Shown: positions 48,994 to 57,944 of the stretch, one piece after another
Layout of the letters: each line of letters opens with the position of its first letter
Numbering within the stretch: position 1 is the first letter of the stretch
Assembly: GCF_003205495.1 (NCBI RefSeq)
Contig: NZ_QJRX01000005.1
Location: forward strand, 310,001-374,000
Origin: Aquipseudomonas alcaligenes
GTDB taxonomy: Bacteria; Pseudomonadota; Gammaproteobacteria; Pseudomonadales; Pseudomonadaceae
Length of the DNA: 64,000 nt
Direction of reading: 5' to 3'
Program-made: the position numbers and the translations under genes
The notes under the pieces: model-generated
What the model saw: the letters and a program-made list of their open reading frames with translations, nothing else
Databases searched by the model: none
What the model was told of the DNA's origin: nothing

Positions 48994-49461
48994 ATGCAGG
49001 AATCATTAAGCCCTATCGACCGCCGCATCCTCCGCCTGCTGCAGCACAACGCCGACCTCTCCGCCGCCGAGATCGCCGAGAAGGTGGAGCTGTCGCAATC
49101 ACCCTGCTGGCGGCGCATCCACCGCATGCAGGAGGAAGGGCTGATCGAGCGCAAGGTCGCCCTGCTCAACCCGAAGAAGCTCGGCCTGGGCATCACGGTG
49201 TTCGTCGATATCAAGCTGTCGGCTCACGGGCGCAGCAACCTAGAGGAGTTCGAGCAGGCGGTGGTCGGCTACCCACAGGTGCTGGAGTGTCACACCATGG
49301 CCGGCGGTTCGGACTATCTGCTCAAGGTGGTGGCCAAGGACATCGCCGACTACGAGCGCTTCCTGCGCGACCATCTGTTGCAGCGGCCGCATGTGCACGA
49401 GGCGCACTCGCATATTGCGATGAGCGAGGTGAAGAGGACTACGGAGTTGCCGTTGGATTGA
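48994..49461 (+). CDS. Lrp/AsnC-family transcriptional regulator
   Basis: A 155-residue feast/famine regulator. The N-terminal helix-turn-helix is DLSAAEIAEKVELSQSPCWRRIHRMQEEGLI (about 21-51). The C-terminal RAM ligand-binding domain (about 65-150) carries VVGYPQVLECHTMAGGSDYLLKVV, the typical alpha/beta fold for amino-acid sensing. It is transcribed divergently from the oxidoreductase, the common arrangement of a local regulator. It is expected to sense an amino acid and control the catabolic cluster at 42.5-48.8 kb. Confidence 0.92.
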   Translation: MQESLSPIDRRILRLLQHNADLSAAEIAEKVELSQSPCWRRIHRMQEEGLIERKVALLNPKKLGLGITVFVDIKLSAHGRSNLEEFEQAVVGYPQVLECHTMAGGSDYLLKVVAKDIADYERFLRDHLLQRPHVHEAHSHIAMSEVKRTTELPLD

Positions 49462-49549
49462 GCATGGAAAACGACCGGGCAAAGCCGGACGTTTGGTGCA
49501 TATGGGATGGCTGCTATCGGCCAACAGCAGTCATTGAGCGCTTACAAAA

Positions 49550-51193
49550 TCAGGGGCGATTCAGTGTTTCGCGCAGTTCTGGATCGGCATACCACTTGTC
49601 TTTCGGAACGATTTTGGCGTCCTGAGGGTCAGCAATGTAATGCGGCGACATTATCTGCACACTGTGCTCGTTGAACACATCCTGGATATTGGAGTGCAGC
49701 GCAGAAAGTACGGCTGCGCGTGATTGGGAATTGCCGGGTGATGCATGAGCTACCAGGCGGTATTCCGGGTAATAGTCCGATAGTGCTGTTTGCAGCACCA
49801 GTGGGGTAGGAGTGTTAATTACCCCCTCGGTACGCTGTGCGGCCTCGATCAACATGGCCTCAACCTGACGCCACGGTGTGTCATAACCGATGGTCACGCA
49901 GGTTTCGAGCAGATAGCCGGGGCCTGCGACAGCCCGTGAGTAGTTTTTGGTCACCGTGCTGGTAATCATCGAATTGGGGATAGTCAGCACCTCACCAATA
50001 CCCGTACGTATGCGCGTTGTGAACATGCCAACTTCGGTCACGGTACCCTCGTGCTCACCGACGCGTACGTACTCACCTGGGCGCAGGGTACGCGTGTAGG
50101 TCAGGATCAGCCCCGACGCGGCCTGGCCTACGACGCTGGAGGCTCCCAGGGAAATCATCAAGCCGACCAGCACCGAAAGGCCCTTGAACGCCTCGGTGCC
50201 CGAGCCGGGCAGATAGGGGTATGCCATCGCCAGGGCAAACAGCCAGATTGCCAGCGAAGTTAAGCGACGGGTGGGTTGCAGGGTTTCGCTATTCAGCCAG
50301 GCATCGCTGCTGCCAGGTGCGGCCATACGTTTCAGCAGGCGTTGAACAAAGCCGCTGAATCCACGAGCAATGAAGAAGATGACCACGGCAATGCCAAGCC
50401 CCGGCAATGCACTGACAACCCCATCGAACAGATAAACAGCAACTTGCAACAAGTAAGTGTTAAGGCTCTCGCCCAGAGGTCGCGTGTAGGGAAAGCGCGA
50501 CAACACGAAACTCAGCCACTCGTAGCCAAGCAGTAACATAAGCATCCAGCGCAGGGCATGCAGGGCGCGACTGACCAGCGGGAACAGCTGGTTAGCATCA
50601 ACTACTTGGGTGCTACCGACCTTGAGTGCTTGCGCATGACGCTGCATAAGCCCCGGCAAGGCGGCCAGCACTTGTGCGCGTACGAAGTAGATCAGGCGGA
50701 TCAGTAGAACGAAAACCAATGTTGCCAAAGCTGAGTAGGCTGCCGCGCTCAGCATAAAACGAAGATCTCGGCTTTCCTGGGTTTCCGCTACCACTTGACG
50801 CAAGTTTTCCGCAGCAGACTCTGCTGCGGCCCTGGACGAGCTGTGCACAAGGGGATCGACGTCAGCGTTAGCGACTATGAATGCACGGCGCTCGCCCAAC
50901 AGTACGATGAAGTGTTCCTGCATCGGCTGCAGGCTCACCGTCAGGTTGACACTGTCATCGAGCACCTCGTTGATCACTGCCCGTGCACGCGCGGCACGGA
51001 TTTCTGGTGTTTCGCCCAGCAGGTTACTGCGAAACACCAGAATGGTGCGATTCGCCACCACCAGTGCTGCGACATGCACTTCAGCCCCATCGGCACCGGT
51101 CACTTCATCTGGCAGAGCCGCCTGACTCCAAGAGGGCACACAGATGAGCAGAGCCAGACAGAGGGCTGCGGAGAGCTGCAGTAGCGTGCGCAT
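49550..51193 (-). CDS. MscS-family mechanosensitive ion channel
   Basis: A 547-residue inner-membrane channel. The signal peptide MRTLLQLSAALCLALLICVPSWSQA leads to a periplasmic domain of about 120 residues. Five or so transmembrane helices follow (about 145-165, 215-235, 255-285, 315-335, 345-370), then the MscS beta domain (SSVVGQAASGLILTYTRTLRPGEYVRVGEHEGTVTEVGMFTTRIRTGIGEVLTIPNS). The pore helix is rich in Gly/Ala (GLMISLGASSVVGQAASG). It protects against hypo-osmotic shock. Its base composition is visibly less GC-rich than the surrounding core genes. Confidence 0.92.
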   Translation of the reverse strand: MRTLLQLSAALCLALLICVPSWSQAALPDEVTGADGAEVHVAALVVANRTILVFRSNLLGETPEIRAARARAVINEVLDDSVNLTVSLQPMQEHFIVLLGERRAFIVANADVDPLVHSSSRAAAESAAENLRQVVAETQESRDLRFMLSAAAYSALATLVFVLLIRLIYFVRAQVLAALPGLMQRHAQALKVGSTQVVDANQLFPLVSRALHALRWMLMLLLGYEWLSFVLSRFPYTRPLGESLNTYLLQVAVYLFDGVVSALPGLGIAVVIFFIARGFSGFVQRLLKRMAAPGSSDAWLNSETLQPTRRLTSLAIWLFALAMAYPYLPGSGTEAFKGLSVLVGLMISLGASSVVGQAASGLILTYTRTLRPGEYVRVGEHEGTVTEVGMFTTRIRTGIGEVLTIPNSMITSTVTKNYSRAVAGPGYLLETCVTIGYDTPWRQVEAMLIEAAQRTEGVINTPTPLVLQTALSDYYPEYRLVAHASPGNSQSRAAVLSALHSNIQDVFNEHSVQIMSPHYIADPQDAKIVPKDKWYADPELRETLNRP

Positions 51194-51416
51194 TATCGAA
51201 AGTCCTTCTTGACCCCTAAGAGCCGGTAGCGTGAATTGCTTGAAGCGATTGCAGCTGACCTAACCAACATTCCCCGGTTAAGCAAAGGCCTGAGTCACCC
51301 TCAGAGCAGGACGCGAAAATGCCAATCCTGCAAAGTGAATGCGCGAGGTGCATACAGGCTGTGCTCTGCGCAGAATACAACCCGCTTATCAGGTGTCTTT
51401 TAGCGGGAGGCATCTA
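51194..51416. other. Intergenic gap upstream of MscS gene
   Basis: A 223-base gap between two minus-strand genes. It should hold the mscS promoter. It is less GC-rich than core sequence. No repeat, hairpin or gene stands out. Confidence 0.5.
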
Positions 51417-53252
51417 TCAGTGATGAGCATGTACCAATCCGGCGTGGCCAAGTGCTCGACTTGCCACCGCAAAGCAGGCATCCGAAGCCGCGCAACTTTC
51501 CAACGCTCCCGCTTGTGCCACTGCCTTGTCGCGACGATAGACGCTCTTACCTTCCTTGATGGTCTCAAGCACCTTGATATCGGCAATCTTCAGTGGTTCA
51601 ACGGTCAGCGGATTGGCATCAAGAACCACGAAGTCAGCAAGCTTGCCGACCTCCAGAGAGCCCTTCTCTTTTTCCTCGAAGTGCTGATAGGCCGACCAGA
51701 GGGTATGGGCTTTCAGCGCCACCAGAGGTGTAGTCCGATGTTCCGGGCCAAGCACCTGACCACTGCGGGTCACGCGATTGACCGTGGATGAAATAACCCG
51801 CATCGCATCAGGCATCGCAACCGGGGCGTCATGGTGGGACGTGAAGATCATGTTGCGCTCGATCGCCCACCCGGTCGGGGAGATGTTGTTAGCACGATCT
51901 GCGCCCAGCACGGAGTCACGGTGCCAGTCACCCCAGTAGAAGGTATGCATCGGAAAGAACGATGGAATGATGCCCAGCGCCTTGAACTGCTCGACCTGAT
52001 CCAGGCGGGCAGTCTGGGCATGGATGGCCACCGGGCGGCGGTCCGCCATGCCGTATTTCTTTTCGGCCGCGCGGACGGCGTTGATGTACTGATCGATGGC
52101 CGCATCGCCATTCACATGCGCCAGAATCCGCCAGTTATTCTTGAACGCTTGCTCGACGAAACCGTTGACCTGCTGGTCGGTGAACGCCGAGTAGCCGTGG
52201 TAATCCGCCGGCTGCCCAGCCGGGACCTTGAAATAGGGTTTGGTGAGCCAGGCCGTCTTGCCCTGCGGCGAGCCATCCAGCGTGAGCTTGATACCGCCAA
52301 TGCGGAAGTGATCCGAATAGCTGCGTGACAGCCACGGTGCCTTCATCGCGTCGACGCCCACGGTGATGTCGGGATAGGCCACAACATCGATATCCAGTTT
52401 TCCGCTTTTGGCCACCGCCTCCATGGTCGCGACCGAGTCGAGCGAGCCTTTGCCTTCCTGTGCGGTGGTATATCCAAAGCTTTTGTAAAGGCTGACACCA
52501 GCCGTGAAGAGCGCCTTGTTGGCATCCGGACTTAGCTTGCTCATCAGGCCGAAGAGCTGGGCAAAAAAGGCATTTTCTTCCAGTACGCCATCCGGTTCCT
52601 GAGTGCCTTGCTTGCGGCGGATGACCCCGCCGGGCGGGTTTTTCGTGCCCGCATTGAGACCGAGGATCTCCAGCGCTTTGCTGTTCATCACACCCAGATG
52701 ACCCGACTGGTGCACGATCACCACGGGGAGTTCAGCCGATACCTGGTCGAGATCGTCCCGGGTTGGATGGCGCTGTTCCTTGAGCTGGGCATCGTCATAA
52801 CCAAAACCAACAATCCAGCCATAACTGTCGGTGAGTTTTAGATTTTGCGCGGACCAGGCCTTAAGCGCGGCCTGCAATTCGGTAATGTTGTTCACGCCAC
52901 CGTCGGGGCGCGGCAACAGATTGGCAGAGACCGCCTGGATGCCGGTATTGAACACATGGCCGTGCGGGTCAACGAAGCCAGGCGCCAGTGTATTCCCTGC
53001 CAGGTCGGTTACCAGCGTCTTCTCGCCCTTAAGCTTCATTACTTCGTCGCGATAGCCGACCGCGAGAATACGACCGTCTTTGACCGCAATCGCCTCGGCC
53101 TCAGGCTGAAGTTCGTTGACGGTGACAACGTCCCCGCCTGTATAGATAGCGTCGGCGGTGATCTTCGCGCCGGACTCAGCCTGCGCGTTAACAGCCTGAG
53201 TCACGGCGAGGGTCAGTAAGGCACATCCAATTGATTGGGTTGTCAGCTTCAT
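51417..53252 (-). CDS. Secreted YtcJ-like amidohydrolase (copy 1)
   Basis: A 611-residue metal-dependent hydrolase of the Amidohydro_3 (YtcJ/N-substituted formamide deformylase) family, with a signal peptide (MKLTTQSIGCALLTLAVTQAVNAQA). The metal-binding H97-x-H99 lies in FVDPHGHVFN; further ligand regions are VVIVHQSGHLGVMNSK and AIHAQTARLDQ. A C-terminal subdomain (ADFVVLDANPLTVEP) completes the composite beta-sandwich. Substrate unknown; the family acts on amides or imides. It is followed 46 bases upstream in the genome by a second, related amidohydrolase, forming a likely operon. Confidence 0.88.
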   Translation of the reverse strand: MKLTTQSIGCALLTLAVTQAVNAQAESGAKITADAIYTGGDVVTVNELQPEAEAIAVKDGRILAVGYRDEVMKLKGEKTLVTDLAGNTLAPGFVDPHGHVFNTGIQAVSANLLPRPDGGVNNITELQAALKAWSAQNLKLTDSYGWIVGFGYDDAQLKEQRHPTRDDLDQVSAELPVVIVHQSGHLGVMNSKALEILGLNAGTKNPPGGVIRRKQGTQEPDGVLEENAFFAQLFGLMSKLSPDANKALFTAGVSLYKSFGYTTAQEGKGSLDSVATMEAVAKSGKLDIDVVAYPDITVGVDAMKAPWLSRSYSDHFRIGGIKLTLDGSPQGKTAWLTKPYFKVPAGQPADYHGYSAFTDQQVNGFVEQAFKNNWRILAHVNGDAAIDQYINAVRAAEKKYGMADRRPVAIHAQTARLDQVEQFKALGIIPSFFPMHTFYWGDWHRDSVLGADRANNISPTGWAIERNMIFTSHHDAPVAMPDAMRVISSTVNRVTRSGQVLGPEHRTTPLVALKAHTLWSAYQHFEEKEKGSLEVGKLADFVVLDANPLTVEPLKIADIKVLETIKEGKSVYRRDKAVAQAGALESCAASDACFAVASRALGHAGLVHAHH

Positions 53253-53298
53253 TGCTTGCTCGCATGCAGTGAGATGAAAGTTAGGAGTTCAGCAGTTT

Positions 53299-55287
53299 TC
53301 ACTGACTCAACCCATTGCCAGTCACAAAGGATGGCGACACCTGAGCCATACGCATCATCCCGAGGGTGCCATGGTTGTTGCAGCTCTCGGCCTCGGCCTT
53401 CAGTTTGGCCAGTGCTTGCGCATCAAGCGGCACCAGGGCCGCCAGGGCGGCGCGCTGCTCATTGCTCAACTCCAACCCCGGCTTGGCCGCTGCATACTGA
53501 CGCACCTCAAGCCCTGGCTGCTGCTGGATATCGCTGACGGGCTGCACACGGCCACCGAGTACGGTGCCCCACACCTTGATGTCTTTCAGGGCCATCGGCT
53601 CGACGCTGTAGGGGTCCGCCTCCAGCACGGTAAAGTCGGCGAACTTGCCGGCCTGGATGCTGCCAATGCGCTCTTCCTCACCGAGCGTGTAGGCCGCATC
53701 GATGGTGATCATCTTCAGCGCCTGCTCGACCGTCACCCGCTCATCCGGGGCCAGCACCTTGCCGCTCTGGCCAACCCGGTTGACCGCGATCCAGGCCCAC
53801 TCCAGTGGCCGCGGCGGCCCCATGGGGGTATCGGAGTGCAGGCTGACCACATTGCTGGCATCCAGCAGGGTCTTCAGCCGGGCGGCGGTATGGGCACGGT
53901 CGGTACCGAGCATCGGCGCGTTGTACTCACCACGGTAATGCACATAGTAGGGATTGACCGAGGCCACGCCGCCCAGAGCCTTGAGCCGGCGGGCCATTTC
54001 CGGGGTGGTCAGGCCGAAGTGCTCGACCGTGAAACGGTGATCGAAGCGCGGGTACTGCGCTTGCATCGCCGCCAGGGCATCGAGCGTGGACTGATTGCCC
54101 GCGTTGCCGTTGCTATGGATATGCACCTGCATGCCCGCCTTCCACCATGGCAGCATATTGCGCACGATTTCTTCACCCGGCTGCTGGATGTAAACGCCGT
54201 TGCGGCCATCGATGTAGCCAGGCTGATGGACCATCATGCCCAGGCCGATGAAGGAGTCATCGCTGAAGAATTTCACCCCCTTGAACATCAGGGTGTCCGT
54301 GGACTTGGCCTCCAGTGATTTCACGAACTCGACTGCCTTGGCCTTTTTCGCCGCCGTCACCGTTGCTCCGTCGCTCACGGTCACCAGTCGCGTGCGCGTC
54401 TGCGGGTCATTGAAGACCTTGTCCAGCAGTACCTGCTCCAGCTCCAGGTTGAAGGTGCCCATCACCAGTTCCGACTGAGTAGTGATGCCGCCCTTGAGGC
54501 TCAGATCGAGCATCGAGCGCACGCGCGGAATCGAGTTCTCCAGTTTCAGGTAGGGCACCAAGACCTTTTGCATCACCATCAGGCCCGCCGTGACCCCAAG
54601 GAACTGGCCATTGAGCTTGCCGTCCGGACCGGCCTGCACACCGTTGACCTTGAGCGCCGCATCGGTGATCTGCTGCTTTTTCAGCAGAGCACTGTTGGCG
54701 TAGATGAAGTGCCCGGATGCATCCCAGACGATAATCGGCTGGGTACTGGAGATGCTGTCCAGCACCTGCTTGTCCAAGTGCCGGCCACCCATGGCCACCA
54801 CATCCCAGCCCCAGACCAGCACGGTCTCGTTCGGGTCTTTGGCCTCGGCAACGTACTGTTTGATCAGCTTGAGCGCATCCTCGGCATCCTTCACCCCGGG
54901 AAAATCCGGGCCATAGGGCTGCGCCGTGGGAATGGCGGAAACCAGCGGCAGGTTGAGTTCAATGCCACCGAGCAGCGGATGGCCATGGGCTTCGACGAAA
55001 CCAGGCAACACCACCTTGTCTGCCAGGCTCTTGTCCAGCTGGTAGGTCTTGCCCGCCAGCCAGGGCTCCAGATCCTGCAAATCACGGCCCACCGAGAGAA
55101 TCTTGCCATCCTGCACCGCTACTGCGGTGGCCTGAGGCCAACCCGGGTCCATGGTGATGAACTTCTTGGCAACAAAGACCGTTATCGGTGTTGCTGCAGT
55201 GTCAGCAGCGCTGGCAGACAGCGCGACAGGCATGGCGATCAGTGCGCCAGCAATAGCCCGAGCAATCCTTGAAACAATGCGACTCAT
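53299..55287 (-). CDS. Secreted YtcJ-like amidohydrolase (copy 2)
   Basis: A 662-residue paralogue-type enzyme of the same Amidohydro_3 family. The signal peptide (MSRIVSRIARAIAGALIAMPVALSASA) gives export to the periplasm. The metal motif is H101-x-H103 in FVEAHGHPLL. The rest is an alpha/beta barrel with the terminal ADFTVLEADPYSVEP strand of the beta-sandwich. AGGAGGAAG precedes the ATG. It is the first gene of a two-gene unit with copy 1 and differs from it in length and active-site context, so the two probably act on different substrates. The composition is less GC-rich than the core genes. Confidence 0.88.
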   Translation of the reverse strand: MSRIVSRIARAIAGALIAMPVALSASAADTAATPITVFVAKKFITMDPGWPQATAVAVQDGKILSVGRDLQDLEPWLAGKTYQLDKSLADKVVLPGFVEAHGHPLLGGIELNLPLVSAIPTAQPYGPDFPGVKDAEDALKLIKQYVAEAKDPNETVLVWGWDVVAMGGRHLDKQVLDSISSTQPIIVWDASGHFIYANSALLKKQQITDAALKVNGVQAGPDGKLNGQFLGVTAGLMVMQKVLVPYLKLENSIPRVRSMLDLSLKGGITTQSELVMGTFNLELEQVLLDKVFNDPQTRTRLVTVSDGATVTAAKKAKAVEFVKSLEAKSTDTLMFKGVKFFSDDSFIGLGMMVHQPGYIDGRNGVYIQQPGEEIVRNMLPWWKAGMQVHIHSNGNAGNQSTLDALAAMQAQYPRFDHRFTVEHFGLTTPEMARRLKALGGVASVNPYYVHYRGEYNAPMLGTDRAHTAARLKTLLDASNVVSLHSDTPMGPPRPLEWAWIAVNRVGQSGKVLAPDERVTVEQALKMITIDAAYTLGEEERIGSIQAGKFADFTVLEADPYSVEPMALKDIKVWGTVLGGRVQPVSDIQQQPGLEVRQYAAAKPGLELSNEQRAALAALVPLDAQALAKLKAEAESCNNHGTLGMMRMAQVSPSFVTGNGLSQ

Positions 55288-55646
55288 AACCCCTTCCTCC
55301 TGATAGGCAGGATCTGCCGGCAAGGGTTGATCCTTGTCATATTGCTTTACCGCCAAGCGTAATGAAGCCCGCTAAAGTCAGGTAACGATAGACCGGGCTC
55401 TGTCGGAAATACATGACACTTTTGTCGATTTATCACGCCGCCGCCATTGGTCCGTAATTGAGCAAGGATCTCTAAAAGCCCACCGATCTATAGTCAGCTT
55501 TGGACGTCAGCTATTGGCCGATAGCTGCCCTCGATGGCGGTCTGCTTTCGCCCCAAAGAAGACGTGCATGTATAAGGAAAAAAGACAGATTAATTTTCCA
55601 AGTCACCTCGCTGAACGGAGCATCCCTTTCGCCCTTATGGCGAGTC

Positions 55647-55860
55647 ACTTTCTCTTGTCTGGCCAAGAGAAAGTAACCAAAGAGAAGGCCACCCCGACAT
55701 CCGGGTCTGGCCTGCGGCCAGACTTCCCTCCTTCCGGTGCCGCTCCGGGGGCCGGCGTACAAGGGGCGTCCATGCCCCTTTACGCCTCTCGCCGCATCCA
55801 TGCGGCTCGTCCCCCTGCGCAACACCTCCACTCGGCCTCCTGACGGGGACTCGGGCTCCG
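55647..55860 (+). repeat. Hairpin-tipped repeat, left copy
   Basis: The copy begins with ACTTTCTCTTG-TCTGGC-CAAGAGAAAGT, an eleven-base perfect stem (55647-55674), and continues rightward through AACCAAAGAGAAGG, ACATCCGG, GGGGCG and CCGCATCCATGCGGC to GCCTCCTGACGGGG near 55850. The same landmarks occur, inverted and diverged, in the copy ending at 56151. It has no ORF with a ribosome site. Confidence 0.65.
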
Positions 55861-55887
55861 AGGTGCCTGGTGGTTTTTCTTTGCGCT

Positions 55888-55931
55888 TCGCGAATTGATA
55901 GCCGCCACGCTTCGCGTGCCAATTCGTCGAA
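55888..55931. repeat. Central inverted repeat between the two copies
   Basis: CGAATTG (55891-55897) is inverted at CAATTCG (55920-55926), with TTCG/CGAA extensions outside. It lies midway between the two facing hairpin-tipped repeats and marks the centre of the whole inverted structure. Confidence 0.6.
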
Positions 55932-55939
55932 CTGTCAGG

Positions 55940-56151
55940 CAGCACCAAACGCCCCTTCAGGAGGGTGAGCGGAATCGTCGTGGAAGGGGTTGAGCGGCAT
56001 GGATGCCGCGAGAGACGCGATGGGCCAGGGATGGCCCTTCGCGGCGTGCCCCTGGAACGGCGATGGAGCGAACGAACCCGGAGCGAAGCGTAGGGCCGGA
56101 TGGCGGGGCAAGCCCTTTTGGTTCCTTTTGGGGCGACTGCCAAAAGGAACC
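55940..56151 (-). repeat. Hairpin-tipped repeat, right copy
   Basis: Read on the minus strand it begins with GGTTCCTTTTGG-CAGTCGCC-CCAAAAGGAACC, a twelve-base perfect stem (56120-56151), and then shows AACCAAAAGGGC, CCATCCGGCC, AGGGGC, GCGGCATCCATGCCGC and CCTCCTGAAGGGGC in the same order as the left copy. The two are clearly diverged relatives placed tail to tail. Element type is not recognised. Confidence 0.65.
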
Positions 56152-56254
56152 CGCCCAGCAGGGCGGAACCACTGCGTCACCAAACACGAAAATAGGCAGC
56201 GGCACGAAATCGCCAAACAACAGAGCAAGAGCAAAAGCGCCCTCTCCCTAACCC

Positions 56255-56272
56255 TCTCCCGTAAACGGGAGA
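56255..56272 (-). terminator. CCCTCTCCC-type hairpin after maiA
   Basis: TCTCCCGT-AA-ACGGGAGA (56255-56272), preceded by CCCTCTCCCTAAC, lies 6 bases past the stop of the minus-strand maiA gene. It is a member of the same hairpin family as 42.4, 45.3 and 58.0 kb, and probably serves as the operon's terminator. Confidence 0.6.
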
Positions 56273-56277
56273 AGGAA

Positions 56278-56940
56278 CTAGAGCACCGCGTCCGGCTGCG
56301 CCTCTGGTGCAGCTGCCTTGAAGGCATCCAGAGCCAGACAGCGCCCCTCCATCTCCAACAGGCACGGAAAAGCCTCCAGAGAACAGGCAAAGCGCCGCGC
56401 GTTATACAGCTGCGGAATCACGCAAGCCTCCAGATACCCCGGCCGGTTGCCCAGCGACAGTCCCCCGCCAAACACCGAAAGCCCCTGCTCCACCGCCGCC
56501 AGGCCCTTCTCCACCCAGTGCCGGTACCAGGCATTCTTCGCCTCGTCCGAGACACCCAGCTCAGCGCTCAGGTACTGCAGCACCCGCAGGTTGTTCAGCG
56601 GGTGGATATCGCAGGCGATATGCAGCGCCAGGGCGCGCACCTGGGCGCGCTGGGCCGGGTCGGCTGGCAGCAGCGCCGGCACCGGGAAGACCTCGTCGAG
56701 GTATTCGAGGATGGCCAGCGACTGAGCGATGCGCACCCCGCCGTTGGCGTCGTCCACCAGCAGCGGCACCAGGCCCTGCGGGTTCAGCGCCTGGTACTCG
56801 GCCGCGTGCTGCTGGCCGCCGTCCTTGACCAGGTGCACCGGCACCTGGCGGTAGGCCAGGCCCTTGAGATTCAGCGCGATGCGCACCCGGTAGGCGGCGC
56901 TGGAGCGCCAGTAGCCATGGAGCGTCAGCTCAGTGCTCAT
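56278..56940 (-). CDS. maiA: Maleylacetoacetate isomerase
   Basis: A 220-residue zeta-class glutathione S-transferase that isomerises 4-maleylacetoacetate to 4-fumarylacetoacetate. The glutathione-site motif is WRSSAAYRVRIALNLKG (SSAxxRVR). The thioredoxin fold contains NPQGLVPLL, and the C-terminal helical domain has DIHPLNNLRVLQYL, the zeta signature. The ATG lies inside the end of fahA (11-base overlap), giving tight coupling. Fourth gene of the hppD-hmgA-fahA-maiA tyrosine pathway. Confidence 0.93.
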   Translation of the reverse strand: MSTELTLHGYWRSSAAYRVRIALNLKGLAYRQVPVHLVKDGGQQHAAEYQALNPQGLVPLLVDDANGGVRIAQSLAILEYLDEVFPVPALLPADPAQRAQVRALALHIACDIHPLNNLRVLQYLSAELGVSDEAKNAWYRHWVEKGLAAVEQGLSVFGGGLSLGNRPGYLEACVIPQLYNARRFACSLEAFPCLLEMEGRCLALDAFKAAAPEAQPDAVL

Positions 56941-57913
56941 AGCGCTCCACCGCCTGGTCGATGGCGCCGAAGATGCTCTGGCCGGCGGCATCGAACATCT
57001 CGATGCGCACCCGGTCGCCGAACTTGAGGAAGGGCGTCTTCGCCTCGCCCCGCTCGACGATTTCCAACATGCGCTTCTCGGCCAGGCAGCTGGAGCCGGC
57101 GCTGCGGTCGTAGTTCGACACGGTGCCAGAGCCGATGATGGTGCCGGCGCCCAGCGGGCGGGTCTTGGCCGCATGGGCCACCAGGGTCGGGAAGTTGAAG
57201 GTCATGTCGGTGCCGGCATCCGGCTGGCCGAACAGCGCGCCGTTGATGTGCGACACCAGCGGGCGGTGCACCTTGCCGTCCTTCCAGGCCTCGCCCAGCT
57301 CGTCCGGGGTCACCGCCACCGGCGAGAAGCTTGATGAGGGCTTGCTCTGGTAGAAGCCGAAGCCCTTGGCCAGCTCGCCGGGGATCAGGTTGCGCAGCGA
57401 CACGTCGTTGACCAGCAGCAGCAGGCGGATATGTTCGCCGGCCTCGGCGGCCGTGGCGCCCATCGGCACGTCGTCGGTGATCACCGCCAGCTCGGCTTCC
57501 AGGTCGATGCCCCAGGCCTCGTCGGCCAGGCGGATCGGGCTGTGCGGCGGGATGAAGCTGTCCGCGCCGCCCTGGTACATCAGCGGGTCGTGCCAGAAGC
57601 TCTCCGGCATCTCCGCACCCCTGGCCTTGCGCACCAGCTCGACATGGTTGACGTAGGCGCTGCCGTCGGCCCAGTGGTAGGCGCGCGGCAACGGACTGTG
57701 GCAGGCGGCCTGGTCGAAGGCGAAGGCTTCGGGCTCCAGGCCATCGTTGAGGCGCTGGTACACCGCCTCCAGCTGCGGGCGCTTGCTGGCCCAGTCGTCC
57801 AGCGCGGCCTGCAGGGTGGCGGCAATCTGCGGCACCTTGACGGCACGGGAGAGATCGCGGGAAACGACGATCAGCACGCCGTCGCGGCCTTGGTTGAGTG
57901 ATGCGAGTTTCAT
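56930..57913 (-). CDS. fahA: Fumarylacetoacetate hydrolase
   Basis: A 327-residue FAH-family hydrolase that splits 4-fumarylacetoacetate into fumarate and acetoacetate. The metal-binding pattern is visible: DLEAELAVITDDV (Glu-x-Glu) and VSLRNLIPGELAKGFGFYQSKPSSSFSPVAVTP, plus GTIIGSGTVSNYDRSAGSSCLAEKR, all characteristic. The start is MKLASLNQGRDG; the open frame further upstream runs through hairpin repeats. It is the third gene of the tyrosine operon, overlapping maiA by 11 bases but separated from hmgA by 145 bases of repeats. Confidence 0.95.
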   Translation of the reverse strand: MKLASLNQGRDGVLIVVSRDLSRAVKVPQIAATLQAALDDWASKRPQLEAVYQRLNDGLEPEAFAFDQAACHSPLPRAYHWADGSAYVNHVELVRKARGAEMPESFWHDPLMYQGGADSFIPPHSPIRLADEAWGIDLEAELAVITDDVPMGATAAEAGEHIRLLLLVNDVSLRNLIPGELAKGFGFYQSKPSSSFSPVAVTPDELGEAWKDGKVHRPLVSHINGALFGQPDAGTDMTFNFPTLVAHAAKTRPLGAGTIIGSGTVSNYDRSAGSSCLAEKRMLEIVERGEAKTPFLKFGDRVRIEMFDAAGQSIFGAIDQAVERYEH

Positions 57914-57944
57914 GGGTTGTACCTGTTCATTGAGCTGTTCTCTC

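Larger units (their letters stand above)
55288..56277. other. Long non-coding region holding amidohydrolase promoter and inverted repeat pair
   Basis: About 990 bases without a convincing gene. The left part (55288-55500) is the upstream region of amidohydrolase copy 2 and includes TTGTCATATTGC-like AT-rich DNA. From 55647 to 56151 it is occupied by two facing hairpin-tipped repeats. The right end (56240-56277) carries a CCCTCTCCC hairpin next to the maiA stop. Short open frames here lack ribosome sites and read through repeats. Confidence 0.75.

Noticed and set aside
55511..56251. Several short open frames in the 55.3-56.3 kb gap
   Set aside because: They read through the hairpin-tipped repeats on both strands, lack ribosome sites and show repeat-derived translations such as QEKVTKEK and GSFWGDCQKEP.
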